A stretch of 64,000 nucleotides of DNA from Anaerolineae bacterium. GTDB taxonomy: Bacteria; Chloroflexota; Anaerolineae; Aggregatilineales; Phototrophicaceae. Numbering within the stretch: position 1 is the stretch's first letter; the number at the start of each line of letters is the position of its first letter. The notes beneath the pieces are model-generated. The model ran no database searches and was not told where the DNA came from. It worked only from the letters and a program-made list of their open reading frames with translations. This document shows, piece by piece, positions 7,743 through 16,720 of this stretch. Both the position numbers and the translations under genes were made by a program. The stretch spans positions 1 through 64,000 of the forward strand of contig JAJDUC010000056.1 in NCBI GenBank assembly GCA_022826865.1, written 5' to 3'.

Positions 7743-9284
7743 ATGCTGAACGTGATGCAGAGCGAACGCACGGACATCAAACCCTCGCGCGAGGAGATTC
7801 ACGAGCATTTTCTTCAAGGCGATCATGTGCCAGTCTACCGCACCTTGATTGCGGATTTGGAGACGCCGGTCTCGGTCTACATGAAGCTGAAGGAGGCGGG
7901 CAAGCCGGCCTTTCTTTTGGAAAGCGTGGAAGGCGGGGAACAGGTCGGCCGTTACTCCTTCATTGGCGTGAACCCGAAAGGCCTAATCAGCGTCAAAGAC
8001 AACATTGTCAGTTTTGAGCGCGACGGTCAGGTAACCAAATTCGCGGTCCCGGAAGGGCAAGATCCATTACATGTGATCAAGCGTCACTTCAAGACCGTCA
8101 ATCCCGTGGCGCTGGAGGGGCTGCCTCGTTTTGTCGGAGGCGCAGTCGGATATATGTCCTACGATATCGTTCGCTACTTTGAGGACCTGCCGGCCACCGC
8201 CAGCGAAGACCTGGACGTGCCGACCGCATCATTCATGCTGCCTGACGCGCTGGTGATTTTCGACCACGCCATGCACCAGCTAATCGTCCTGGCGAATGCG
8301 CACAATACGCATGATGCCCACGCTTTCGGCGACGACGCCGATGCCGCCTATGATCGGGCGATCGCGAGCATTGACAGTATTGTCGACGCTCTTTCCGAGC
8401 CATTGCCGCATCATGCCTACGGCGCGCCGATTCCCGAAGATAACGGCGACCCGATTTCAAATGTGGAACAACGTGTTCATGAAGATCGCGTGCGCGCGGC
8501 CAAGGAATATATTCGGGATGGCGATGCTTTTCAGGTGGTGCTGGCGCAGCGCTTCAGCCGCCGGACGGAAGCGACCCCGCTGCAAATCTACCGCGCGCTG
8601 CGCGCGACCAACCCCTCGCCTTACATGTTTCTGCTTGAATTTAGCGACGAGTTGACTTTGGTGGGCGCTTCACCCGAAATGCTGGTGCGGCTGGAAGACG
8701 GCATCGCCTACAATCGCCCGCTGGCCGGCACAAGGCGGCGCGGCCTCAACGAAAAAGAAGACCGCGAACTGGAGGAAGAACTCCTCAGCGATCCCAAAGA
8801 ACGGGCCGAGCATGTCATGTTGGTTGACCTGGGACGAAATGACCTCGGGCGGGTCTGTGATTATGGCACGGTGAAGGTGACGCGGATGATGTACATCGAA
8901 CGCTACTCGCATGTGATGCACATCGTCAGCCAGGTCGAGGGACTGCTGCAGAAGGGCATGGACGCCTTTGACCTGGTGCGCGCGACCTTCCCGGCCGGGA
9001 CCTTAAGCGGCGCGCCGAAAGTGCGGGCGATGGAGATCATTGAAGAACTGGAGGAGACGCGCCGCGGGCCCTATGGCGGCGCTGTCGGCTATTTCAGTTT
9101 CGATGGCTCGATGGATATGTGCATCACGATTCGCACGCTTCTGATGCAGAACGGCAGAATCAGCGTGCAGGCTGGCGGCGGGATTGTGGCCGATAGCGAT
9201 CCCACAGCTGAGTATTACGAGTCGATCAACAAAGCCAAGGCGGTCTTTGAGGCGGTGAAATACGCCGAAAAAGGCTTGCAGTGA
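7743..9284 (+). CDS. trpE: Anthranilate synthase component I
   Basis: TrpE makes anthranilate from chorismate and ammonia, the first committed step to tryptophan. The protein is 513 residues, normal for the family. It has the LLES feedback-site motif (LLESVEGGEQVGRYSF), NPSPYMFLLEF, and the chorismate-binding block LAGTRRRG...ELLSDPKERAEHVMLVDLGRNDLGRV...FPAGTLSGAPKVRAMEIIEELE. AGGGGAGA precedes the ATG. It is the first gene of the trp operon, directly behind the Trp T-box, and is followed by trpG. The LLES motif suggests allosteric inhibition by tryptophan on top of the leader control. Confidence 0.97.
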   Translation: MLNVMQSERTDIKPSREEIHEHFLQGDHVPVYRTLIADLETPVSVYMKLKEAGKPAFLLESVEGGEQVGRYSFIGVNPKGLISVKDNIVSFERDGQVTKFAVPEGQDPLHVIKRHFKTVNPVALEGLPRFVGGAVGYMSYDIVRYFEDLPATASEDLDVPTASFMLPDALVIFDHAMHQLIVLANAHNTHDAHAFGDDADAAYDRAIASIDSIVDALSEPLPHHAYGAPIPEDNGDPISNVEQRVHEDRVRAAKEYIRDGDAFQVVLAQRFSRRTEATPLQIYRALRATNPSPYMFLLEFSDELTLVGASPEMLVRLEDGIAYNRPLAGTRRRGLNEKEDRELEEELLSDPKERAEHVMLVDLGRNDLGRVCDYGTVKVTRMMYIERYSHVMHIVSQVEGLLQKGMDAFDLVRATFPAGTLSGAPKVRAMEIIEELEETRRGPYGGAVGYFSFDGSMDMCITIRTLLMQNGRISVQAGGGIVADSDPTAEYYESINKAKAVFEAVKYAEKGLQ

Positions 9285-9328
9285 TTTAAATGTCAAGTGG
9301 GCCGCAGAAGGGAAAGCGCGGGTGCAAC

Positions 9329-9916
9329 ATGATTCTGGTTATCGATAACTACGACAGCTTCACATACAACATCGTTCAGGAGCTGGGCGAGTGGGGCGCG
9401 GAATTGACCGTGCATCGCAATGATAAAATCAGCGTAGACGAAATCCGCGCGCTCGAGCCGGAACGCATTGTCATCTCGCCCGGGCCCGGTTATCCCGTCG
9501 ACGCCGGTATATCGCTGGAACTGATTCGCGAATTGGGCGCGGAGATTCCGCTGTTGGGCGTCTGCCTGGGGCACCAGGCGATCGGCGAGGCCTACGGCGG
9601 CCTGATCACGCATGCTCCTGAACTCATGCACGGCAAGACGAGCATGATCTACCACGAGGGCGATACCATTCTTTCCGATATTCCCAACCCGTTTGAAGCG
9701 ACCCGTTATCACAGTCTGATCGTCAATGAAGAGACCCTGCCAGATTGCCTGCAGGTTACGGCGAGGACGGCGAGCGGCGAAATCATGGGGCTGCGCCACC
9801 GCGAACATCCGGTGATCGGCCTGCAATTTCATCCGGAGAGCATCCTGACTTATCATGGCATGCAGATCCTGGGCAATTTTCTGAAGTATGAGCCGATTCG
9901 CGCGACCGCCAACTAA
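9329..9916 (+). CDS. trpG: Anthranilate synthase component II (glutamine amidotransferase)
   Basis: TrpG hydrolyses glutamine and passes ammonia to TrpE. The 195-residue class I amidotransferase begins [14 protein letters not shown]. It has the oxyanion/nucleophile strand [15 protein letters not shown] with the catalytic cysteine, and QFHPESILT with the catalytic His and Glu. An in-frame ATG at 9290 would add 13 residues not seen in the family, so I prefer 9329. Close spacing after trpE fits co-expression of the two subunits. The sequence alone cannot show whether it also serves as PabA, and no pabB is in the window. Confidence 0.95.
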   Translation: MILVIDNYDSFTYNIVQELGEWGAELTVHRNDKISVDEIRALEPERIVISPGPGYPVDAGISLELIRELGAEIPLLGVCLGHQAIGEAYGGLITHAPELMHGKTSMIYHEGDTILSDIPNPFEATRYHSLIVNEETLPDCLQVTARTASGEIMGLRHREHPVIGLQFHPESILTYHGMQILGNFLKYEPIRATAN

Positions 9917-9951
9917 TACCCGAAAAGGAATGGAATATAAAGGAATGGAAT

Positions 9952-10986
9952 ATGATGGACATTCAAAGAGCGATTGATATTCTGAGCCGCTATGGCCACC
10001 TCGAAGCCGAACAAGCCGAAACAGTCATGCGGCAAATCATGCAGGGCGAGGCCACCGAGTCTCAGATCGGCGCCTACTTGATGGCGCTGCGGATGAAAGG
10101 CGAAACGACAGAAGAAATCACCGGCAGCGCGCGCGCCATGCGCGCGGCGGCGAGCATAGTGCCGACTAGCGTTGAAGGGGACTTGCTCGATACCTGCGGC
10201 ACGGGCGGCGACCGCTCGGGCAGCTTCAATATCAGCACGACCGTCGCCTTTGTGGCGGCCGGCGCGGGCATTCCCGTTGCCAAACATGGCAACCGCGCGG
10301 CCAGCAGCAAATGCGGCAGCGCTGATGTCCTGGCTGAGTTGGGCGTCAACCTGGATCTGAATCCTGAGCAAGTCGGGACTTGCGTCGACGAAGTGGGCAT
10401 CGGTTTCCTGTTCGCTGTCAAGCTGCACCCGGCGATGCGCTATGCGGTTGCGCCGCGGCGGCAGATGGGCATTCGCACGATATTCAACATCCTCGGTCCA
10501 TTGACGAATCCGGCCGGCGCTCAGCGGCAACTGATGGGGGTCTTCGCCGCCGATCTCACCGATCTGCTCGCGCATGTCCTGCAGGCTTTGGGCACGAAAT
10601 CGGCGATGGTGGTGAATGGTTACGGCGGCCTGGATGAGTTAACCGTGACCGGACCCAATCGCGTCAGTTATTTGAAGGAAGACGGCTCGATTGAACACCT
10701 GGACATTGACCCGACCGAATTGGGCTTCCATTTGGCCAGCCTCAACGATTTGAAGGGCGATGACCCGCCGACGAACGCGGCGATTCTGCGCGGCGTCCTG
10801 GATGGCAGCGAGACTGGCGCCAAACGCGATGTTGTCTTGCTGAACGCGGGCGCGGCCATAATGGCGGCCGGCGTGTCGCATTCCATTGCCGATGGCGTCT
10901 CCCTCGCCAAGGACTGCATCGACAGCGGACGCGCGCTGAAGAAGTTGGATAATCTGATCGAATTCAGCCAGGCGATGGCCTCATGA
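9952..10986 (+). CDS. trpD: Anthranilate phosphoribosyltransferase
   Basis: TrpD transfers phosphoribose from PRPP to anthranilate. The 344-residue protein has the glycine-rich PRPP site DTCGTGGDRSGSFNIST, then KHGNRAASSKCGSADVLAELG and the substrate segment RQMGIRTIFNILGPLTNPA. Two adjacent ATG codons (9952 and 9955) could start it, with AGGAATGG just upstream. The stop overlaps the trpC start as ATGA, implying translational coupling. Length and motifs are fully normal. Confidence 0.97.
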   Translation: MMDIQRAIDILSRYGHLEAEQAETVMRQIMQGEATESQIGAYLMALRMKGETTEEITGSARAMRAAASIVPTSVEGDLLDTCGTGGDRSGSFNISTTVAFVAAGAGIPVAKHGNRAASSKCGSADVLAELGVNLDLNPEQVGTCVDEVGIGFLFAVKLHPAMRYAVAPRRQMGIRTIFNILGPLTNPAGAQRQLMGVFAADLTDLLAHVLQALGTKSAMVVNGYGGLDELTVTGPNRVSYLKEDGSIEHLDIDPTELGFHLASLNDLKGDDPPTNAAILRGVLDGSETGAKRDVVLLNAGAAIMAAGVSHSIADGVSLAKDCIDSGRALKKLDNLIEFSQAMAS

Positions 10987-11804
10987 GCCGGACCTTCGTC
11001 GCCACGGATACGGTCCTTGACCGGATACTCGCCCGCAAGGTGACCGAGCTTGAAGAGCGCTATGCCGCCATATCGTTTGACAGGATGAGGCGGGCGGCGG
11101 AGCAAACGCCCTACGGCGTCCGGGACATGCTGGCCGCCCTGAGGCGCGATTGCGTCGCCCTGATCGCCGAAGTGAAACGCGCATCGCCCAGCAAGGGCCT
11201 GCTGACAGCGGACTTCGCGCCGGTGATGCTGGCCGCGGCTTACGCGCAGAACGGCGCGGCAGCGGTATCCGTGCTGACCGATGAGGACTTTTTCCGGGGC
11301 AGCCTGGCATACATGACGGCGATTCGCGAGGCGGTGTATATTCCGATCCTCCGCAAGGACTTCATCATCGACGCCTATCAAGTGTACGAGGGCCGCGCCG
11401 CCGGCGCCGATGCCATTCTGCTCATTGTGGCGGCGCTCTCGGATGCGCAGTTGGCGGAGCTTCAAGCGCTGATCCATGAGTTGGGGATGACCGCCCTGGT
11501 CGAAGTGCACAACGAATGGGAAATGGAGCGCGCCCTGCGTTTGCCGGCGAAGTTGATCGGCATCAACAATCGTGATCTCAAGACATTTGACGTCGACTTG
11601 GGCACGAGCGCGCGGCTGGCGCGGATGGCGGGCGGCGATGTGCCGCTGGTATCGGAGAGCGGCATCTTCAGCGCGGACGATGTGCGCGAAATGGCGCGGC
11701 TGGGCGCCGCGGCCGTGCTTGTCGGCGAGTCGCTGGTCAAAGCGCCGGATATGGTTTCGCTGGTCCGCGCGCTGAGCAGCCAGGAGCGAGGGCGGCATGA
11801 CTAA
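10983..11804 (+). CDS. trpC: Indole-3-glycerol phosphate synthase
   Basis: TrpC closes the indole ring in the fourth pathway step. The 273-residue TIM barrel contains LIAEVKRASPSKG with the catalytic lysine, VLTDEDFFRGSL, ILRKDFIIDAYQVYEGRAAGADAILLI, IGINNRDLKTF and the phosphate-binding VSESGI and VGESLVKA. It is a stand-alone enzyme, not fused to TrpF as in enterobacteria. It overlaps trpD by 4 bases and trpF by 8. Confidence 0.97.
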   Translation: MSRTFVATDTVLDRILARKVTELEERYAAISFDRMRRAAEQTPYGVRDMLAALRRDCVALIAEVKRASPSKGLLTADFAPVMLAAAYAQNGAAAVSVLTDEDFFRGSLAYMTAIREAVYIPILRKDFIIDAYQVYEGRAAGADAILLIVAALSDAQLAELQALIHELGMTALVEVHNEWEMERALRLPAKLIGINNRDLKTFDVDLGTSARLARMAGGDVPLVSESGIFSADDVREMARLGAAAVLVGESLVKAPDMVSLVRALSSQERGRHD

Positions 11805-12462
11805 GGTCAAGATCTGCGGGCTGCGCAGCGTTGAGAACGCGCTGCTGGTCGCGCGGGCCGGCGCGGACATGATTGGGCTGAACTTCTATCCCGATACGCC
11901 GCGCTACGTTGAACCGGCGCTGGCCCGCGACATTGCGCTGCGCCTCCGCGAAGAACTTGGCGCCGCTTGCCCGTCCTTGATCGGGGTCTTCGTCAACGCC
12001 GAAGCCGCCGAGGTACGCGCGATCGCCGAGCAAGTCGGCCTGGACCGCGCGCAACTGAGCGGCGACGAAACGGCGGATTCCTTGCGTGACCTGGGCAGTC
12101 TGGCCTTTAAGGGCATTCGCCCGGTAGATGAAGCGGAAGCGATAGCCGACGCGAAGAAGTTTGGTCAGCTGACCGCCGCGGCGGGCGACTCCCCCTCGAT
12201 CCTTGTTGATGCCTATAATCCCAAGCTTTATGGTGGAACGGGCGAGACGACAAGCCTGAATGTCGCGCTGGCGGTGAAAGCGGCGGTTGCGCGCATGATG
12301 CTGGCGGGCGGCCTCAATCCGGAGAATGTTGGCGAGCGCCTGCGCCTCATCCGTCCCTGGGCGGTCGATGTGGCGAGCGGTGTGGAAGCGGGCGCGCCCG
12401 GCATCAAAGACGGAAGCAAGGTGCGGGCTTTCATCAAGGCAGTGCGCGCGGCGGACGCATGA
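11797..12462 (+). CDS. trpF: Phosphoribosylanthranilate isomerase
   Basis: TrpF catalyses the Amadori rearrangement before indole ring closure. The 221-residue barrel starts with VKICGLRSVENA, whose cysteine is the general base. It has LVDAYNPKLYGGTGET with the catalytic aspartate, and ends with AGGLNPENV and VDVASGVEAGAPGIKD. Its start overlaps trpC by 8 bases and its stop overlaps the Nudix gene by 4. The segment between about 95 and 135 is slightly longer than in E. coli. Confidence 0.95.
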   Translation: MTKVKICGLRSVENALLVARAGADMIGLNFYPDTPRYVEPALARDIALRLREELGAACPSLIGVFVNAEAAEVRAIAEQVGLDRAQLSGDETADSLRDLGSLAFKGIRPVDEAEAIADAKKFGQLTAAAGDSPSILVDAYNPKLYGGTGETTSLNVALAVKAAVARMMLAGGLNPENVGERLRLIRPWAVDVASGVEAGAPGIKDGSKVRAFIKAVRAADA

Positions 12463-13082
12463 CTGAATTATTCGACATCTTCGACGAAGCGCTGCAGCCC
12501 ATAGGCGTCAAGCCGCGGGCGGCCGTGCATCGAGACGGCGATTGGCATCAGGTCTTCCACTGCTGGGTCCTGGGGCGAGAAGACGATGGCGACAGCTATG
12601 TCATCCTGCAGAAGCGGGCGGAGGACCGGGATTATGGCGGCAAAATCGATATCAGCGCCGCCGGACATCTTGAAGCGGGCGAAACAGTCCGAGACGGCCT
12701 GCGGGAAATCCGCGAAGAACTTGGCTTATGCGTCAATTACGATGAGCTACTGCCCCTTGGCCTGCGCCTCGGCATGACTAAACAAGGCGATCTGGTGGAC
12801 TGTCAGATTTGCCACGTGTTCTTCTACGAATGCGACCGGCCGCTTTCCGACTACCGCTATTCGACGGACGAAATCGCGGGCCTGCTGAAATTGCGGATCG
12901 ACGACGGAGTGCAACTCCTGACGGGAGAGAGAGCGAGTGTCGACGCGCCGGCAGTGGGTTTGGCTGCGGATACCATTAAAATTACAGCTAATGATTTTAT
13001 TCCGAGTATCGACAATTATGTTTTGAAGGCCCTGCTACTGGCGCGCAGGCACTTCGCCGGTGAAAAGCATCTGTGGATCTAG
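12459..13082 (+). CDS. Nudix hydrolase (isopentenyl-diphosphate isomerase-like subgroup)
   Basis: Nudix enzymes cleave compounds of the form nucleoside diphosphate linked to X, and related diphosphates. The 207-residue protein begins ELFDIFDEALQPIGVKPRAAVHRDGDWHQVFHCWVL, typical of the YfcD/IDI-like subgroup. The Nudix box is at 69-90: GHLEAGE, then TVRDGL, then REIREELGL. It has six residues, not seven, between the first Glu and the REU part of the canonical box. It is embedded in the trp operon between trpF and trpB with a 4-base overlap, so it must be co-expressed with tryptophan synthesis. Substrate unknown; a housekeeping role for a PRPP or nucleotide by-product is only a guess. Confidence 0.88.
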   Translation: MTELFDIFDEALQPIGVKPRAAVHRDGDWHQVFHCWVLGREDDGDSYVILQKRAEDRDYGGKIDISAAGHLEAGETVRDGLREIREELGLCVNYDELLPLGLRLGMTKQGDLVDCQICHVFFYECDRPLSDYRYSTDEIAGLLKLRIDDGVQLLTGERASVDAPAVGLAADTIKITANDFIPSIDNYVLKALLLARRHFAGEKHLWI

Positions 13083-13103
13083 TGAACGAGAGGTTGACGG
13101 TCG

Positions 13104-14345
13104 ATGACTGAGATTTATATTGACACGGGCCAGACCGAACTGCCCGATGCGCGCGGATACTTCGGCGAATTCGGCGGGCGCTTCGTTCCGGAAACGATTA
13201 TACCGGCTTTGGACGAGCTCGAGAGCGCTTATGCCGAGGCGATTGCCGATCCCAGTTTTCATGCCGAACTGAGCAACCTTCAGCGGACCTACACCGGGCG
13301 GCCAACGCCCATCAGTTACGCCCGCCGCCTCAGCGAAGCGCTTGGCGGCGCCCAGATATATCTAAAACGCGAGGACTTGGCGCATACCGGCGCGCACAAA
13401 ATCAATAATGCTCTTGGCCAGGGCCTGCTGGCGAAACGCATGGGCAAGCGCCGGATCATTGCGGAGACTGGCGCTGGACAACACGGCGTCGGCACAGCGA
13501 CAGCCACGGCTTTGCTGGGTTTGGATTGTCATGTTTATATGGGCAGCGTCGATATTCGCCGGCAGCAGCCGAATGTCTTCCGTATGAAGCTCCTGGGCGC
13601 CGAAGTCATACCGGTGGAGAGCGGCAGCCGCACGCTGAAAGATGCGATCAACGAGGCCATGCGCGACTGGGTCACCAACGTGGAAACGACATTTTACCTT
13701 TTGGGCTCGGCTTTGGGGCCACACCCTTACCCGAAAATCGTGCGCGATTTCCAAAGCGTGATTGGCGCGGAAGCGCGCGAGCAATTCCAGGAGATGACAG
13801 GCTGTCTGCCCGATGCCTGCATCGCCTGCGTCGGCGGCGGGAGCAACGCCATCGGCATGTTTCACGCTTTTCGCGACGACAGTGACACCGAGTTGATCGG
13901 CGTGGAAGCCGGCGGACGCGGCATCGAAAGCAAGGAACATGCGGCGCGCTTTGCGGACCTGGATATCAGCCGGCCGGGCATTCTGCATGGCACGCGCTCC
14001 TACGTCATGCAGGACGAAGATGGCCAGATCATGGAAACGCATAGCTTATCGGCCGGGCTGGATTATCCCTCAGTCGGTCCGGAACATGCGCATTTGCGGC
14101 AATTGGAACGGGCCTATTACACCATGGCGACTGACGAAGAAGCGCTGGAGGCTTTCCAGGTCTTGAGCAAGCTGGAAGGGATCATCCCGGCGCTGGAAAG
14201 CGCGCATGCGGTCGCCGAGGCGATCAAGCGCGCGCCTGCCATGCCCCGGGACAGCGCGCTGCTGGTCAATCTCTCGGGTCGCGGGGACAAAGATCTGGAC
14301 AGCGTCATCGCGCTTTTACCCCCCTCGGTCCCCCCAAAGCATTAG
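13104..14345 (+). CDS. trpB: Tryptophan synthase beta chain
   Basis: TrpB joins indole and serine with PLP. The 413-residue protein has the PLP lysine in [23 protein letters not shown], the phosphate cup GGGSNAIG and the C-terminal [13 protein letters not shown]-terminal [16 protein letters not shown] marks it as TrpB1, the form that pairs with TrpA, which is encoded next. Start is the ATG at 13104 after AGAGG. No insertions or losses are seen. Confidence 0.98.
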   Translation: MTEIYIDTGQTELPDARGYFGEFGGRFVPETIIPALDELESAYAEAIADPSFHAELSNLQRTYTGRPTPISYARRLSEALGGAQIYLKREDLAHTGAHKINNALGQGLLAKRMGKRRIIAETGAGQHGVGTATATALLGLDCHVYMGSVDIRRQQPNVFRMKLLGAEVIPVESGSRTLKDAINEAMRDWVTNVETTFYLLGSALGPHPYPKIVRDFQSVIGAEAREQFQEMTGCLPDACIACVGGGSNAIGMFHAFRDDSDTELIGVEAGGRGIESKEHAARFADLDISRPGILHGTRSYVMQDEDGQIMETHSLSAGLDYPSVGPEHAHLRQLERAYYTMATDEEALEAFQVLSKLEGIIPALESAHAVAEAIKRAPAMPRDSALLVNLSGRGDKDLDSVIALLPPSVPPKH

Positions 14346-14385
14346 GGGGAAGCGCTCTTTGATCGCAAGTGGAGACTGCATTAGA

Positions 14386-15195
14386 ATGACACAGGCGCGA
14401 GAGATTCACGGAACGGCTGCGCTTAAGGCGATGTTCGCTCGGGCGAAAAGCGAGGAGCGAGCGGCCTTTCTACCCTATTTCCCCATAGGCTATCCGACAT
14501 ACTCCGATTCGCTGCGGACGATTGCGGCGATGGCGGAAGCCGGCGTGGATGGATTCGAAATCGGCATCCCATTCAGCGACCCGATCGCGGATGGTCCGAC
14601 GATTCAAGCGGCGACTCAGATTGCGCTGGAAAACGGGACGACCGTGCCGCAGTGCCTCGAGGCGGTGCGGACACTGCGCGGCCAGGGCGTCAGCCAACCG
14701 ATGCTGATGATGGGTTACGCCAATCCGCTGGTGGCATACGGGACGGATCGCTTCGTGCGCGACGCGCGCAAGGCGGGCGCGGACGGTCTCATTGTGCCTG
14801 ACTTGCCGCCGGAGGAAGCGGCGATGTTCGCCGGCAGCTGCGCGCGCGAAGGCATGGCGCTGGTTTTCATGCTGGCGCCGACCAGCGACGACCGTCGGAT
14901 CGAATTGGTGGCGCGGCAGGCTACTGGATTCATCTATGTCGTCTCATTGACCGGCATCACCGGCGCGCGCAAGGAGCTGCCGGCTTACCTGACGGAATTC
15001 ATCGCCCGCTTGCGCCGGGGCGCGTCTATGCCGCTGGCCATGGGTTTTGGCATCAGCACGCCGGAGCATGCGCGCCGGGTGAGCCAGTTGACCGATGGCT
15101 TCATCGTCGGCTCGGCGCTGGTGCGGGCTGGCGGGGAAAGCGTTGAGGCGGCGCGCGATCTGGCGCGGTCGATGGTTGAGGCGATCGTGAAATGA
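14386..15195 (+). CDS. trpA: Tryptophan synthase alpha chain
   Basis: TrpA releases indole from indole glycerol phosphate and channels it to TrpB. From the ATG at 14386 the protein is 269 residues. It has AFLPYFPIGYP, FEIGIPFSDPIADGPTIQ with the catalytic Glu and Asp, DLPPEEA and IYVVSLTGITGAR. The open frame runs back to 14206 inside trpB, but the conserved family N-terminus begins near 14386. It is the last trp gene. No T-tract terminator follows, so some read-through into the aro leader is possible. Confidence 0.96.
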   Translation: MTQAREIHGTAALKAMFARAKSEERAAFLPYFPIGYPTYSDSLRTIAAMAEAGVDGFEIGIPFSDPIADGPTIQAATQIALENGTTVPQCLEAVRTLRGQGVSQPMLMMGYANPLVAYGTDRFVRDARKAGADGLIVPDLPPEEAAMFAGSCAREGMALVFMLAPTSDDRRIELVARQATGFIYVVSLTGITGARKELPAYLTEFIARLRRGASMPLAMGFGISTPEHARRVSQLTDGFIVGSALVRAGGESVEAARDLARSMVEAIVK

Positions 15196-15224
15196 TTGAC
15201 CGAGATATTGTCGACAAATCCTGC

Positions 15225-15253
15225 TTGACAGATTTCATTAGAGGCGATAAAGT
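15225..15253 (+). promoter_or_regulatory. Probable promoter of the aroH operon
   Basis: TTGACA (15225-15230) and TAAAGT (15248-15253) are separated by 17 bases, the same arrangement as the trp promoter candidate. This start would give a leader of roughly 160 bases before the terminator at 15396. A second candidate, TTTACA (15293-15298) with TATTAT (15315-15320) at 16-base spacing, would start inside the possible leader peptide. I cannot choose firmly between them. Confidence 0.5.
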
Positions 15254-15308
15254 TCGCGCAATAAGTGGCGGGACGGGGATTGACTTGAACGATTTACAGT
15301 TTGCAGGA

Positions 15309-15350
15309 ATGCGCTATTATTACCCAAACTGCATAGACCGGTCCGGGTGA
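15309..15350 (+). CDS. Possible tyrosine-rich leader peptide of the aro operon
   Basis: This 13-codon frame reads MRYYYPNCIDRSG and then stops. It carries three consecutive tyrosine codons (TAT TAT TAC) ahead of an intrinsic terminator and of aroH and tyrA, which lead to tyrosine. The segment TATTACCC in the codon run can pair with GGGTGATT (15345-15352, one G-U pair) at its stop, as in a 1:2 attenuator hairpin. Against it: the AGGA upstream is almost touching the ATG, the antiterminator is not obvious, and the TATTAT bases could instead be a -10 box. Confidence 0.35.
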   Translation: MRYYYPNCIDRSG

Positions 15351-15395
15351 TTCGCGCTGGCGACTGAATTCCACGCTACACATAGCGAAAATGGA

Positions 15396-15430
15396 GGCGC
15401 AGAGTGAAACACTCGGCGCCTTTTTTGTTT
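15396..15430 (+). terminator. Intrinsic terminator in the aroH leader
   Basis: GGCGC (15396-15400) and GAGTG (15402-15406) pair with CACTC (15410-15414) and GCGCC (15416-15420) around an AAA loop. The run TTTTTTGTTTGTTTT follows. Because it stands before aroH and after a promoter candidate, it must either end trp transcripts or act as a regulated attenuator for the aro operon. Confidence 0.88.
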
Positions 15431-15455
15431 GTTTTAGAAGGGGAGAGCCTTGACA

Positions 15456-15839
15456 ATGATACGAGGCATACGCGGGGCTACAACCGTGGAGTCCAACTCG
15501 AACGAAGCCATTCTCGAAGCGACCCAGGAATTGCTGCGCGCGATGATCGAACGCAATGGCATCATCGAGGACGATGTGGCCAGCGTATTGTTCAGCGCGA
15601 CGCCGGAGTTGGACGATACCTTCCCCGCGAAAGCCGCCCGCGACATGGGCTGGACGCGCACCGCCTTGATGGGCTTTCAGGAAGCGGATGTGAAACACGG
15701 CCTGCCGATGTGCATCCGCGTGCTCATTCACTGGAATACCGACAAGGCGCTGGACGAGATTCAGCATGTCTTCTTGCGCGGCGCCGTGGTCTTGCGGCCG
15801 GACCTGACTCCAGACTTTAATGCGAGGGACGGTCGATGA
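15456..15839 (+). CDS. aroH: Chorismate mutase, AroH class
   Basis: It converts chorismate to prephenate, the branch point to Tyr and Phe. The 127-residue protein has the monofunctional AroH-type signature MIRGIRGATTVE at the start, then SVLFSATPELDDTFPAKAARDMGW and CIRVLIHWNT. This is the Bacillus-type trimeric pseudo-alpha/beta barrel, not AroQ. The frame also opens with TTG at 15450, two codons earlier and closer to the GGGGAG ribosome site, and either start is possible. It is the first gene of the second aromatic operon and overlaps tyrA by 4 bases. Confidence 0.94.
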   Translation: MIRGIRGATTVESNSNEAILEATQELLRAMIERNGIIEDDVASVLFSATPELDDTFPAKAARDMGWTRTALMGFQEADVKHGLPMCIRVLIHWNTDKALDEIQHVFLRGAVVLRPDLTPDFNARDGR

Positions 15840-16720
15840 ACGGCGGCTTCAGGGCGCGGCATTTGGCGATCGTCGGCATGGGGCTGATGGGCGGCTCGCT
15901 GGCACTTGCAATGCGCGAGCATGCCGACTATATCACCGGCGTCGACTCGGATGCGCGCGCCCGCGAATTTGCGCTGGAGCGCGCAATCGTGGATCAGGCG
16001 ACCGACGATTTGCGCGCGGGCGTCAACCAGGCCGATGTGGTTGTACTGGCGGCGCCGGTCGGGGTGATCGTTGAAATGCTGCAGATGCGCATCGGCTCCT
16101 ACCTGCGTTCAAACACGCTTGTGATTGACCTGGGCAGCACCAAGCAAGACATCGTGGACGCGATGGCGGCGCTGCCGATCGGCATCGGCGCGGTCGGCGG
16201 GCATCCTATGACCGGAAAAGAAAACGGCGGCATCAATGAGTCGGATGATTCGCTCTATCGCAATCGTCCATTTGTTCTATGTCCGTCGCGCCGAACGACG
16301 CCGGCGGCGCGCCTTCATGCGCTTTCCCTGGTGGAGACGCTGGGCGCTCTGGCAATTGAGATGGACGCCGAACGCCATGACCAGATCGTCGCCGGTATCA
16401 GCCACCTGCCATATTTGCTCAGCGCCACGCTGGTGGCGACGGTCGCCAATCAAGCTCAGGATGACGCCGCCTATTGGGAGTTGGCGGCGGGCGGTTTCCG
16501 AGATACGAGCCGGCTCGCCGCCAGCGACGTGCGCATGATGGGCGATATTCTCAGCACAAATACCAAGGCGGTCGCGACATTGCTGGCGCAGTTTCGCATG
16601 CAGTTGGCCATGCTCGAAACGATGCTAATCGCCGGTGATGATCAACGCCTGAGCGATTCGCTTCAGCCGATACGATTGGCGCGAAAGAATTGGGCTAGAG
16701 ATTATGAAGACAGGACCTAG
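15836..16720 (+). CDS. tyrA: Prephenate dehydrogenase
   Basis: TyrA oxidatively decarboxylates prephenate toward tyrosine. The 294-residue protein has a Rossmann start AIVGMGLMGGSLALAM, then DLGSTKQDIVDAM, GGHPMTGKENGGI with the catalytic histidine region, and HDQIVAGISHLPYLLSATL. No ACT domain or chorismate mutase fusion is present. A close alternative is arogenate dehydrogenase, since NAD(P) and substrate choice cannot be read reliably. It overlaps aroH by 4 bases and aroA by 17. Confidence 0.92.
   Translation: MNGGFRARHLAIVGMGLMGGSLALAMREHADYITGVDSDARAREFALERAIVDQATDDLRAGVNQADVVVLAAPVGVIVEMLQMRIGSYLRSNTLVIDLGSTKQDIVDAMAALPIGIGAVGGHPMTGKENGGINESDDSLYRNRPFVLCPSRRTTPAARLHALSLVETLGALAIEMDAERHDQIVAGISHLPYLLSATLVATVANQAQDDAAYWELAAGGFRDTSRLAASDVRMMGDILSTNTKAVATLLAQFRMQLAMLETMLIAGDDQRLSDSLQPIRLARKNWARDYEDRT

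Noticed and set aside
15196..15450. Possible second T-box in front of aroH.
   Set aside because: No AAGGTGG...ACCGCG core or specifier loop could be found, although a terminator is present.
15391..15453. A second short frame over the aro terminator with Phe and Val codons, as a possible Phe leader peptide.
   Set aside because: It runs through the terminator T-tract itself, so its Phe codons are a by-product of the T-run. It also has no ribosome site at a sensible distance.
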